Shown: piece by piece, positions 43,394-52,203 of the stretch | Layout: each line of letters begins with the position of its first letter | Position numbering within the stretch: position 1 is the stretch's first letter | Source of the DNA: Limivicinus sp963617275 | GTDB lineage: Bacteria > Bacillota > Clostridia > Oscillospirales > Oscillospiraceae | Direction: 5' to 3' | Assembly: GCA_963617275.1 (NCBI GenBank) | Contig: CAVENX010000019.1 | Coordinates: 1-64,000, forward strand | DNA: 64,000 bases | Program-made: the position numbers and the translations under genes | Notes under the pieces: generated by a model | The model's input: the letters and a program-made list of their open reading frames with translations, nothing else | Told to the model about the DNA's origin: nothing | Database searches by the model: none

Positions 43394-45759
43394 AAGAATA
43401 TAAAATTTATTTTGGCGGCACATACAGGGAAAATTGGACGGCGGACTATAAAATGTCCGTCACGTATTCGGAAAGACCGTATGTGACTGCGGTCAGGGAA
43501 AACGGAAGGTGGACGGCCAGGGGCGGCGATGAAAAGCTGTGCGAAATGCTCTCCTCTGACAGCTGCCCCGCGTTTGAGCGGATGTATTTTGAAGCTTCCG
43601 CCGAAGCGTATGAGGCGATGCATGAATGTATCGGCAGGGGACTTCCTCTTGAAAAGCTTCCGGAGTTTTTTGCAAGTGAAGACAACCCCCTCACCGCGGC
43701 GGAGCTTGCGCGTATACTCATGGACGACTGCGGCTTTTCCCTCACCGAGGCATACCGCACCGCCGCGCTGTGCTGCGCCGATGTGAGAGCCGCAGGAGTG
43801 GATTTCGGGGAGCTTATTACGGTACAGCCGCGCACCGCCCATGTTATGAGCCTTTTGCGGACGGCATCGGCAAATACCCTTGCCGTGTACTATGACAGCC
43901 GCGACGCCTCCTGCCGCACGCCATGCGGCGCGGCAGTGTGCGGGGAAAAGATAAAGCTCTCATTCAGGCTCCTCGGCGGCAGGATAAGCTGTGCCGCCCT
44001 TGTGCTGTGCGGCGACGGTATGCGCAGCGAATATCCTTTGACCCGGGACGGGCAGTACTGGGGCTGTACGTTTGACGCGCCCGGTGAAGCGGCGGCGCTG
44101 TGGTACTTCTTCCGGATAGAAACGGGGGAGAACACCCAATGGCTCTGCCCTGACGGGAGCGGGTTTACAGGGAAACTCTACGGCAGGGAATGTCCGGGCT
44201 TCCGTCTCACGGTTGCGGAAAAAGGCTTTGATACTCCGCAGTGGTTCAGAAAAAGCGTTATGTATCAGATCTTTCCGGACAGATTTGCCTTTTCCGACGA
44301 TGATACCGCGAAAAAAGGCGTTGAATATCACCGGACGATAGGCCAGACGGCAGAGCTTCATGACAGCCTTGATTCTCCCGTGCGCTGGCAGGCAAGGCAG
44401 TTCGAGAAGGACTATATGCCCGATGATTTCTACGGCGGCACTTTCAAGGGGATAGAAAGCAAGCTTCCCTATCTCAAAGAGCTCGGCATAAGCTGCATCT
44501 ATCTCAATCCCATAGTCGAGGCGCGCTCAAACCACCGCTATGACGCTTCCGATTATATGCGTCCCGATCCCATACTCGGGACGGAGGCGGACTTTGAAAG
44601 TCTTGCGGCGCATGCCGCCGCGCTTGGCATCAGGATAATACTCGACGGCGTGTTTTCCCACACAGGAGCAGACAGTATTTATTTCAACCGCTACGGTCAT
44701 TATGACAGCGTCGGCGCCTGTCAGGGCAGCGATTCTCCCTATTATGATTGGTACGACTTCAAAAACTTCCCGGATGATTACAGAAGCTGGTGGGGTTTCA
44801 AGGAACTGCCTGAGGTATGCGAGTCAAACGTCAAGTGGCAGGATTATGTCATTACGGGAAAAGACAGCGTCGTCAGGACGTGGCTTCGCCGCGGTGCGGC
44901 GGGCTGGCGGCTTGACGTGGCGGATGAACTTCCCGACGATATACTCTCAATGATAAGGGACAGTGCAAAAGCCGAAAAGAACGATGCGCTTATCCTTGGC
45001 GAGGTCTGGGAGGACGCCGTTATAAAAATAAGCTACGGCGGCAGACGAAACTATGCCCTCGGCAAGTCTCTCGATTCCGTGATGAACTATCCGTTCCGTA
45101 CGGCGGCGCTGGATTTTGCGCACGGGCGCATAAACGCGTATGAACTGCGGGATTTTCTGATCTCCCAGCAGATGAACTATCCAAAGCCGATCTATTATTC
45201 GCTCATGAACCTTCTTGGCTCACATGACACCGACAGGGTGCGCTATGCCCTTGCGACAGATACGGTCATACGCTCCCTTTCACGGGATGAGCAGCTGAAG
45301 CTTGTTTTCACTCAGGACGCGCTTGACAGAGCGATCGGAAAGGAAAAGCTCTGTGCTGTGCTGCAATTTTCTCTGCCCGGTGTGCCAAGCATTTACTACG
45401 GAGACGAGCAGGGCATGGGCGGTGTGTGCGACCCGTTCAACAGGCTGCCGTTCAAAGAGGACAGTCAGGAATTGCATAAATATTATGTAAACTTGTCAAA
45501 GCTCCGCAATTCCTCTGATGCACTCTCCACGGGCGAAGCGGTGTATATGACCGCATCAGCGGATGTACTGCTTATATTGCGTTATGTAAACCAAAACCGC
45601 GACGCGTTCGGACTTGGAGCGGAAAACGGGGCATATCTCATTGTGATAAACAGGAGCGGTGAGGCCGTTCCTTACGAAGCGGACTGTGCGCCGGCGGGAT
45701 ACGGCATTGTGCGCGGCACGGCAAAGCCCGGCATCGGCGAGATCGTCAGACTCGGATAA
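43381..45759 (+). CDS. GH13 alpha-glucan hydrolase with an extended N-terminus
   Basis: This 792-residue protein has a GH13 barrel from about residue 293 (MYQIFPDRF). GWRLDVADE contains the nucleophile Asp near 512, LGEVWED the acid Glu near 541, and LLGSHDTDR the third Asp near 616. Residues about 170-270 form a beta-sandwich like those of neopullulanases. The first 160 residues are not recognised; they contain a helical, Ala-rich region and YFGGTYRENW. It overlaps glgA by 13 bp and probably trims or debranches stored glycogen. Cytoplasmic: no signal peptide. Confidence 0.88.
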   Translation: MHALKEYKIYFGGTYRENWTADYKMSVTYSERPYVTAVRENGRWTARGGDEKLCEMLSSDSCPAFERMYFEASAEAYEAMHECIGRGLPLEKLPEFFASEDNPLTAAELARILMDDCGFSLTEAYRTAALCCADVRAAGVDFGELITVQPRTAHVMSLLRTASANTLAVYYDSRDASCRTPCGAAVCGEKIKLSFRLLGGRISCAALVLCGDGMRSEYPLTRDGQYWGCTFDAPGEAAALWYFFRIETGENTQWLCPDGSGFTGKLYGRECPGFRLTVAEKGFDTPQWFRKSVMYQIFPDRFAFSDDDTAKKGVEYHRTIGQTAELHDSLDSPVRWQARQFEKDYMPDDFYGGTFKGIESKLPYLKELGISCIYLNPIVEARSNHRYDASDYMRPDPILGTEADFESLAAHAAALGIRIILDGVFSHTGADSIYFNRYGHYDSVGACQGSDSPYYDWYDFKNFPDDYRSWWGFKELPEVCESNVKWQDYVITGKDSVVRTWLRRGAAGWRLDVADELPDDILSMIRDSAKAEKNDALILGEVWEDAVIKISYGGRRNYALGKSLDSVMNYPFRTAALDFAHGRINAYELRDFLISQQMNYPKPIYYSLMNLLGSHDTDRVRYALATDTVIRSLSRDEQLKLVFTQDALDRAIGKEKLCAVLQFSLPGVPSIYYGDEQGMGGVCDPFNRLPFKEDSQELHKYYVNLSKLRNSSDALSTGEAVYMTASADVLLILRYVNQNRDAFGLGAENGAYLIVINRSGEAVPYEADCAPAGYGIVRGTAKPGIGEIVRLG

Positions 45760-45772
45760 AAGGTAAGAATTT

Positions 45773-47287
45773 ATGGAATACACGAAATCAAAGCTTGAGT
45801 ATATTGCGGAAGACGCCGCGGCGGCAGTGCGCAGAAATAAAAACGTGCTGCTGCCGGCAATGCTGTTTTCTGCGGCGGCATATATGTTTGTGTTCACAAA
45901 CAAGCTTCTGAATCTCGACGAGATAGCGGGGCTTTTCGGCAAGGGGGAGACACTCTCATCCGGCCGCTGGGCGCTGTATCTTACAAGCTTTATATTTCCT
46001 GATTACTCGATGCCGTGGATAAACGGGCTTTTGTGCGTCGTGATGCTTTCCCTTTCCGCCGCGATGATCGTTTCGCTGCTTGGGATAAAAAGCCCTGTTT
46101 ATCAGGCGCTGTTTGCCGGACTTTTCGTCACGTTCCCGTCACAGATAATCACGTTTTCGTATATGTTTACCTGCGCCCCGTATGCGCTGGCCGTGCTTAT
46201 GGCGGTGCTTTCTGTGTATTTTACGATCAGGAACGGGAAAGGCGGATATATCGCCGGTGTCATCCTGCTCTGTCTTTCGCTTGGCATTTATCAGGCGTAT
46301 ATCACGCTTGCCGCGTCGCTCTATGTGGTGTATTTCATCCGCGAAGCATTGGCGGGCAATAAGGATGTTAAGAGTATTTTAAAAAACGGGGGCAGATGCG
46401 TCGTTTCAATGCTGCTCTCCCTTGCGCTGTATTTTGTTATAAACAGGCTTGTCATGCGCTTTGCCGTGACGGAGTATAATTCCTACGCCTCCGCCGCGAT
46501 GAATACCGACTTGAGATCGATGCTCAAGGGACTGAGAGTTGCCTTTACCGCATTTTTCGGGTATTTTTATAAGGGCTATTATCACCTTGCACCGACGGAG
46601 CTTTCCATGATTGCGCATATGATCGCCATTATTATTGCCGCCGCGGCGCTCGCCGTCCGGTTTGTCAGGGACAAGGGGGAAAATCCGGCGATGAAAGTAT
46701 TGGTGCCGGCGCTTCTGGCGGTATTTCCCATAAGCGTGAACTGCATCTATATTATCTCCTCACAGCGGCATACGCTCATGCTGCTGGGATTTACGGCGGT
46801 GTATGCGCTTATCATGATCATTGCGGAAGCGGCGGGAACGGAAAAGATCAGAGCTGCGCTGGGCGTCTGTCTTGCGCTGATGCTTGTGTGCAATATCTTC
46901 TGGTCAAACAGCATCTATCTCAAGATGAAGCTTGAATACGAGCAGGCATACGGTTTTTATTCAACGCTTATTTCCCGGGTCAAATCCACCGAGGGATATG
47001 ACGCAGACACAATGTTGATAATTACGGGCGATGCGGACGAGAAAAATCTTCTTTCGCGCACCGATGAAATAGATACCTCCGATATTGTGGGACTTATGGA
47101 GGGACTTATCAATATATACAGCCGCTACGATTTTATAAAATACTATGTCGGCTACGACTATAACCCAATTGATTGGGACGGCTGGGCGGCGCTTGGTGTG
47201 CAGGACGAGGTGGCGCGGATGCCCGTCTACCCGTATGACGGTTCGGTAAAAAAGATAGGCGATTATATGGTGGTCAGGCTCGGGTGA
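45773..47287 (+). CDS. GtrII-like membrane glucosyltransferase, paralogue 1
   Basis: This 504-residue protein has about ten membrane segments and the shared pattern FTNKLLNLDEIAGLFGKG, then SSGRWALYLTSFIFPDYSMPW, of the glucosyl transferase II family. The DE pair in the first loop is the probable catalytic site. The C-terminal soluble tail ends PVYPYDGSVKKIGDY. Such proteins move sugar from a lipid carrier to surface polymers. Paralogues lie at 48853 and 50393. Confidence 0.8.
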   Translation: MEYTKSKLEYIAEDAAAAVRRNKNVLLPAMLFSAAAYMFVFTNKLLNLDEIAGLFGKGETLSSGRWALYLTSFIFPDYSMPWINGLLCVVMLSLSAAMIVSLLGIKSPVYQALFAGLFVTFPSQIITFSYMFTCAPYALAVLMAVLSVYFTIRNGKGGYIAGVILLCLSLGIYQAYITLAASLYVVYFIREALAGNKDVKSILKNGGRCVVSMLLSLALYFVINRLVMRFAVTEYNSYASAAMNTDLRSMLKGLRVAFTAFFGYFYKGYYHLAPTELSMIAHMIAIIIAAAALAVRFVRDKGENPAMKVLVPALLAVFPISVNCIYIISSQRHTLMLLGFTAVYALIMIIAEAAGTEKIRAALGVCLALMLVCNIFWSNSIYLKMKLEYEQAYGFYSTLISRVKSTEGYDADTMLIITGDADEKNLLSRTDEIDTSDIVGLMEGLINIYSRYDFIKYYVGYDYNPIDWDGWAALGVQDEVARMPVYPYDGSVKKIGDYMVVRLG

Positions 47288-47311
47288 GCTTATGACTTTG
47301 AGAGGAAAAGC

Positions 47312-48883
47312 ATGGATAATTCCTTAAAAGAAAAATTCAGCCGCTTCTGCGCGGGCGGAGTGCTCGTCATGGTGCTCTGCTTCATGGCGGTGCTCACTGT
47401 GCAGGCATATACCGGCACTGCCTTTGTAACCACCGGAGGCGGAGATGGGGAAGTGCTGTCTTTTTCACGGGATAACGCGTTCATCAATATACTTTTATCC
47501 GCTGTTTTTTTCACACTGATGTATTTTTTGCTGAAAGCATCGGAAAAGCTATCTGCCCGTACGCTTACAACAGCGCTCGTACTGTGGACGGTGATACTAT
47601 CGGCTGCATTTGTATGCTCTGCAAAGCTCCAACCGTCACAGGATTCGTATATAATCACTTTTTTTGCTTCTCAGGCGGCAAAAGGCGATTATTCCTACTA
47701 TCATGAGTATTTTTGCTTCTTTCCGTATCAGTTTGGCTTCGCGCTGTATGAGGAGCTGTTTTTCAGACTTTTCAATCTCATACTGCCTGGCGCTCCGGAG
47801 GGCTTTGCCGCGCTGTCGGTGCAGCTTATGAATGTGCTTTATAACGCGCTTACTTTCTTTGCACTTGTTAAAATAAACCGGGTACTTTTTAAAAGTGAGC
47901 GTGCGGAGAAGCTGACGGCGATTTTGCTCTTCTTCTGCTTCCAGCCCATGCTTTTTGCCACCTTTATGTACGGCAACACTCCATCCCTTGCATTTGCCGC
48001 GCTTGCGGTGTGGATGTTCCTGCTGTTTCGGGAAAGCGGGGAGGTAAAACATGCTTTGCTGTGCACTGTTTTTATCTCGATCGGGACTCTTCTGAAGCTG
48101 AACACGCTTATATATGTTGTCGCTCTTTCAATTGTCTGGCTTATTTCGCTTATCAGGAAGCCGTCGCTCAAATCGCTTTTGCTGATGCTGCTTATGATCG
48201 CCTCAGTGCTTGTTTTAAAGCCGCTGCCGCAGAGATATTACGAGGGGAAAATGCGTGAGGAGCTTGGCGGCGGCATACCGCAGAGCGGCTGGCTGGCTAT
48301 GGGACTTCACGAGGGGCAGTCCGGCCCCGGCTGGTACGATCCCACATATACGACCACTGCGTTTATCGCCTCGGACTATGATCCGGATGTCTGCGCCGAA
48401 ACGGCGAAGACCGCAATCTCAGATAGGCTTGCTGAATTTGCGAAAAATCCCGACGGGGCATTAAAGTTTTTCGGCAGGAAGCTTTCAAGCCAGTGGAACG
48501 AGCCTTCATATGAAAGCCTATGGATAAATCAGGTGCGCAGATCGTACAGCAGCTCGGGAAAAATATACGCTCTTGTCTGCGAGGATCACGCGGATGAGGT
48601 ATATTTGCTTATGAACATATATCAGCAGTGCATGTTTGCTGCTTTCACGGCGGGACTTGTCCTGCTGATGAAAAAGCGGGATATAAACACGGCGCTTTTG
48701 CCGCTTGTGATACTCGGCGCGATGCTCTACCATATCATGTTCGAGGCCAAATCGCAGTATGCGCTGGGGTATTTCATGCTGATGGTACCGAGTGCGGCGT
48801 TCGGGCTTGACAGCGTATTTGCGCTCATATCCGAAAGAAAGGAGCCGAAAAAATGGAAAACAGAGACTTCACCGAAAAAATGA
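47312..48883 (+). CDS. GT-C fold (GT39-like) membrane glycosyltransferase
   Basis: This 523-residue protein has about eleven hydrophobic segments. An early outer loop reads LQPSQDSYIITFFASQAAKGDY, resembling the acidic catalytic loop of dolichol/undecaprenyl-phosphate sugar transferases (ArnT/PMT). It uses a lipid-linked sugar donor on the outer membrane face, by family inference. It overlaps paralogue 2 of the GtrII genes by 31 bp. The acceptor is unknown. Confidence 0.75.
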   Translation: MDNSLKEKFSRFCAGGVLVMVLCFMAVLTVQAYTGTAFVTTGGGDGEVLSFSRDNAFINILLSAVFFTLMYFLLKASEKLSARTLTTALVLWTVILSAAFVCSAKLQPSQDSYIITFFASQAAKGDYSYYHEYFCFFPYQFGFALYEELFFRLFNLILPGAPEGFAALSVQLMNVLYNALTFFALVKINRVLFKSERAEKLTAILLFFCFQPMLFATFMYGNTPSLAFAALAVWMFLLFRESGEVKHALLCTVFISIGTLLKLNTLIYVVALSIVWLISLIRKPSLKSLLLMLLMIASVLVLKPLPQRYYEGKMREELGGGIPQSGWLAMGLHEGQSGPGWYDPTYTTTAFIASDYDPDVCAETAKTAISDRLAEFAKNPDGALKFFGRKLSSQWNEPSYESLWINQVRRSYSSSGKIYALVCEDHADEVYLLMNIYQQCMFAAFTAGLVLLMKKRDINTALLPLVILGAMLYHIMFEAKSQYALGYFMLMVPSAAFGLDSVFALISERKEPKKWKTETSPKK

Positions 48884-50382
48884 TATCTGCGGCAAAAGAA
48901 TATTCAACTCCCTTTGCCTCCGCCGTTCTTTTCGGCCTTGCCGCGCATACCTTTGTCTTCACCAACAAGCTTATGAACGCCGACGAGGTGGATTCGCTTT
49001 TCGGGAAGGGCGCGACAGTCACATCCGGCAGATGGGGACTTGAGCTGATAAAATACATTTTTCCGAATCAGTCCATGCCGTGGCTTTACGGCGTGATCAC
49101 GCTGCTGCTCTTTGCGCTATCCGCCTGCGTGATCATCCGTGCCTTTGAGATAAAGGGAAAGCTTATGCGCATACTCCTTGCGGGCATGATGACCGTTTTT
49201 CCCTCCCTTACCGGCACATACTGCTTCATGTTCACAAGCTCGGCCTACGCGCTGGCCTTCCTTTTCACCGTCGTTTCGGTAACCGCGTTCGGCGAAAAAA
49301 AGGGCTTTTTGAAATGGATCGTCTGCCCGCTGCTGCTGACGGCGGCTCTCGGCATATACCAATCGTATATCGCTGCTGCGGCGGGGCTTTTTGTGCTGTA
49401 TATATTCAGAAAGTGCATTGACGGCGAAAATCCCTTTAAGACGCTTGTTTTGGACGCGGCTTCTTACCTTGCCATGCTCGTGCTGGCTGTCGGGGCATAC
49501 TTTGCCGTGACGCTGTTCGTTCTGAAGCTTACGGGGAGCGAATTTAATTTTTACGTGCGCCAGAATGTCTATACGGATGCGGATACTGTCGGCATCATTG
49601 GCAGGATACGCATGGCGTATGACTTTTTTACTTATTATTTTACCTACCGCGAGTTCGCACTTATTACGGGCGAAGCGTCCCGCTATGCACATATCGTGCT
49701 CATGGTAGTGTGCGCTGCGGGGCTTGCCGCTGAGGCAGTGGGGCTTGTGCGTGAAAAAAAAGCTGCGGCGGCGGCCGGAATGCTCTGTGCGGCGGTCATA
49801 CTCCCGCTTGCCGTGGACTGTCTGTTTCTTGTTTTCAGTAAGGAATCGGTACATACTCTGGCGCTTTACAGCTTTGTGTGCGTGTACGTCCTTGCCGCAA
49901 TGCTCACGGAAAAAGCGCTTTCCGGCGGCAGCAGAATAAAAATGCTCGGCAGGGACGCCGTGTATATATGCCTTATCGTTGCGATAGTCAGTAATGTCTA
50001 TTTTGCAAATAAAGTGTATCTCAAGCTCTATCTGCAATATGAAAACGCCTATTCGTTTTATTCCATTCTGCTTGCACGTGTTGAGAATACGGAGGGCTTT
50101 GACGAAAGCTGCTCTCTCGCCATCATCGGCGATCAGGACAACAAGCTGCGCCGCTTTGACGAGCTTGACGTAGGTTATATCCAGGGACCGAGCTACGATC
50201 TTGTGAATATCTATTCGCGTGAGAAGTTTTTCAATTACTATCTCGGCTCATCCATCCCCTTTGCCGATAACGAGACGAAGGAACGGATAAAAACGGACGA
50301 ACGGTTTGTTGAAATGCCGGAATACCCGTATTACGGCTCTGTGCGGAAGATCGACGACTGCATTGTCGTCAAGCTGGGCTGA
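48853..50382 (+). CDS. GtrII-like membrane glucosyltransferase, paralogue 2
   Basis: This 509-residue protein keeps the same layout as paralogue 1: FTNKLMNADEVDSLFGKG, TSGRWGLELIKYIFPNQSMPW, and a C-terminus of PEYPYYGSVRKID. About ten hydrophobic segments. ATG with AAAGGAG upstream inside the end of the GT-C gene. The shared soluble C-terminal segment suggests the three copies work on similar donors with different acceptors. Confidence 0.8.
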   Translation: MENRDFTEKMISAAKEYSTPFASAVLFGLAAHTFVFTNKLMNADEVDSLFGKGATVTSGRWGLELIKYIFPNQSMPWLYGVITLLLFALSACVIIRAFEIKGKLMRILLAGMMTVFPSLTGTYCFMFTSSAYALAFLFTVVSVTAFGEKKGFLKWIVCPLLLTAALGIYQSYIAAAAGLFVLYIFRKCIDGENPFKTLVLDAASYLAMLVLAVGAYFAVTLFVLKLTGSEFNFYVRQNVYTDADTVGIIGRIRMAYDFFTYYFTYREFALITGEASRYAHIVLMVVCAAGLAAEAVGLVREKKAAAAAGMLCAAVILPLAVDCLFLVFSKESVHTLALYSFVCVYVLAAMLTEKALSGGSRIKMLGRDAVYICLIVAIVSNVYFANKVYLKLYLQYENAYSFYSILLARVENTEGFDESCSLAIIGDQDNKLRRFDELDVGYIQGPSYDLVNIYSREKFFNYYLGSSIPFADNETKERIKTDERFVEMPEYPYYGSVRKIDDCIVVKLG

Positions 50383-50392
50383 GGAGGGAAAA

Positions 50393-51889
50393 ATGAAGAA
50401 TAATTCTCTTGTCGAGGCTCTTTTTGAAAAAACGTGCGGCCTGTTCAGAAAATATGCCGTGCCGTTCCTTTCGGCGTTTGTTCTCGGGCTTTTCGCCCAC
50501 GGCTACGCTTTTACAAACAAGCTTCTCAACGCCGATGAGACTGCCGCGCTCTTCTCAAAGGGGGCGGATATAACATCCGGACGCTGGGGGCTTACCGTGT
50601 CAAGCTGTATTTTCCCCGACGCGTCGATGCCGTGGATTTACGGTGTTGTAAGTCTGCTGCTTCTGTCTGCGGCGGCGTGCGTCACGGTGAGAATATTCAG
50701 AATAAAAAGCACTCTGCTTCAGGGACTTTTAGCGGGGGCGATAACCGTTTTTCCGGCTCAGACGGGCACTTTCTGCTTTATGTACACAAGTGCGCCGTAT
50801 GCCCTTGCGGTTTTGCTGACGGTGCTGTCGGTATATCTTTGTACGGAGGGAAAGCCGTGGAAATATATAGCGGCCTGTCTTCTGCTGGCGTTTGCGCTGC
50901 TGATATATCAGGCGTACATAAGCATTGCTGCAAGCTATTTTGTGATCCTGCTTATTCTCCGCACCGCCGACGGTGAGGAGAAAATAGGCGATATCCTGAA
51001 AAGCGCGGTGAGATACTTTTCACTGCTTCTTGCAGCGCTTGTGATATATCTTGCCGCAACATATATTGTCAAGCTTGTGGGCGGCAATGAATATCAGGAG
51101 TATGAGGTTTTTGCCGAGGGTAGTATTCCGCACCGAATAATGACGGCGTACTCTTCGTTTGTCAGAATGATTTTCAAAAGCGGCTTCGGCTTTGTGCCGA
51201 CCGGGCTGTCGATGGCGGCGCATATAGTCTGCGGCGCGGCTGCGGTGCTTGTGATCGTGTGCGTCTGTGCAAAAAAGAGGGATACGAAAAAGCTTGTCCT
51301 GCTGTTTGTGCTCCTTACCGTTTACCCGCTGAGCGTCAACTGCCTTTATCTTATCGCCTCAGTGAACATTATCCACAGCGTTTCACAGTTCGGCTTTGTC
51401 TCCGTCTATGTCATAACCGCTGCCGCGGCGGATCGGTTCATGCGCGGCAGGGTGCTCATGACTAAGGACGCCGTTATAGCCGCTCTGACGCTCATCATTG
51501 TCGGTAATGTGTTTTTCGCTAATGAGATATATCTTAAAATGTATCTCGAATATGAAAACGCCTATGCGTTTTATAATACGCTTACGGCTCAGGCTATGGA
51601 TATGCCGCTTTACAGCCGGTTCACGGTGCTGGACATAGTGGGTAATGAGCACAGAGGGGAGTATTCTCCCGACAGGATAGATACGAAAGGCCTCGTCGGT
51701 CCCAACGAAAACCTCATCGACATATATACGAGATGCGATTTCATCCTTAATTACCTCGGTCAGAATCAGTATATGTACCGTGAGGATATTATCTGGGCGG
51801 ATTGGTTTTACGATATGCCCGTCTACCCCGACCCAGGCTCGATAATGATGCCGGAGGGAGACGACAGAGTGATCATCAAACTTTCATAG
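50393..51889 (+). CDS. GtrII-like membrane glucosyltransferase, paralogue 3
   Basis: About 498 residues, with FTNKLLNADETAALFSKG, TSGRWGLTVSSCIFPDASMPW and a C-terminus of PVYPDPGSIMM. ATG 50393 follows GAGGAGGGAAA; the frame is open upstream but overlaps paralogue 2. It is the last gene of the unit and is followed by a strong terminator. Confidence 0.8.
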   Translation: MKNNSLVEALFEKTCGLFRKYAVPFLSAFVLGLFAHGYAFTNKLLNADETAALFSKGADITSGRWGLTVSSCIFPDASMPWIYGVVSLLLLSAAACVTVRIFRIKSTLLQGLLAGAITVFPAQTGTFCFMYTSAPYALAVLLTVLSVYLCTEGKPWKYIAACLLLAFALLIYQAYISIAASYFVILLILRTADGEEKIGDILKSAVRYFSLLLAALVIYLAATYIVKLVGGNEYQEYEVFAEGSIPHRIMTAYSSFVRMIFKSGFGFVPTGLSMAAHIVCGAAAVLVIVCVCAKKRDTKKLVLLFVLLTVYPLSVNCLYLIASVNIIHSVSQFGFVSVYVITAAAADRFMRGRVLMTKDAVIAALTLIIVGNVFFANEIYLKMYLEYENAYAFYNTLTAQAMDMPLYSRFTVLDIVGNEHRGEYSPDRIDTKGLVGPNENLIDIYTRCDFILNYLGQNQYMYREDIIWADWFYDMPVYPDPGSIMMPEGDDRVIIKLS

Positions 51890-51930
51890 CGCTTATCTCC
51901 GGCGGCATGTACGCCGGAGATAAGTGCTTT
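51890..51930 (+). terminator. Terminator of the glycosyltransferase unit
   Basis: CTTATCTCCGGCG at 51892-51904 pairs with CGCCGGAGATAAG at 51912-51924, followed by TGCTTTTA. Confidence 0.85.
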
Positions 51931-52048
51931 TACATGGAGAAAATACGCCTTTTACTGCATCAAATCATGTATAACGGACAACAAAACGCTGTATTGTTAA
52001 AAAATGATAATCACGGGAATGACGATTTTTTGACACACCTGTTATAAA

Positions 52049-52116
52049 GTTGTCTATCGAAAACGCGGTTTTTCTGCACTTTTTGGTAGACAACAGTATG
52101 AACAATGTGTTACAAT
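52049..52116 (+). promoter_or_regulatory. Probable promoter and inverted-repeat operator of the rnf operon
   Basis: TAGACA at 52087-52092 and TACAAT at 52111-52116, 18 bp apart, form a plausible promoter. GTTGTCTATC at 52049-52058 and GGTAGACAAC at 52085-52094 are an inverted repeat with one mismatch, overlapping the -35. The rest of the 315-bp gap (after the terminator) shows nothing else I can support. Confidence 0.45.
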
Positions 52117-52203
52117 TACACAAACTCTAAGATATCGTCCGCTCTGTGATGCGGCGGTGTCAGGCAGCGGTAATGGAAAATAAAAAATCAGAGGTGAAGT
52201 ATA

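Noticed and set aside
41978..43423. Long minus-strand frame opposite glgA
   Set aside because: Shadow of glgA; composition is rich in Arg, His and Lys and shows no family motif.
51985..52010. Rex-type operator upstream of rnf
   Set aside because: TTGTTAA matches one half-site, but the second half agrees poorly with TTAACAA.
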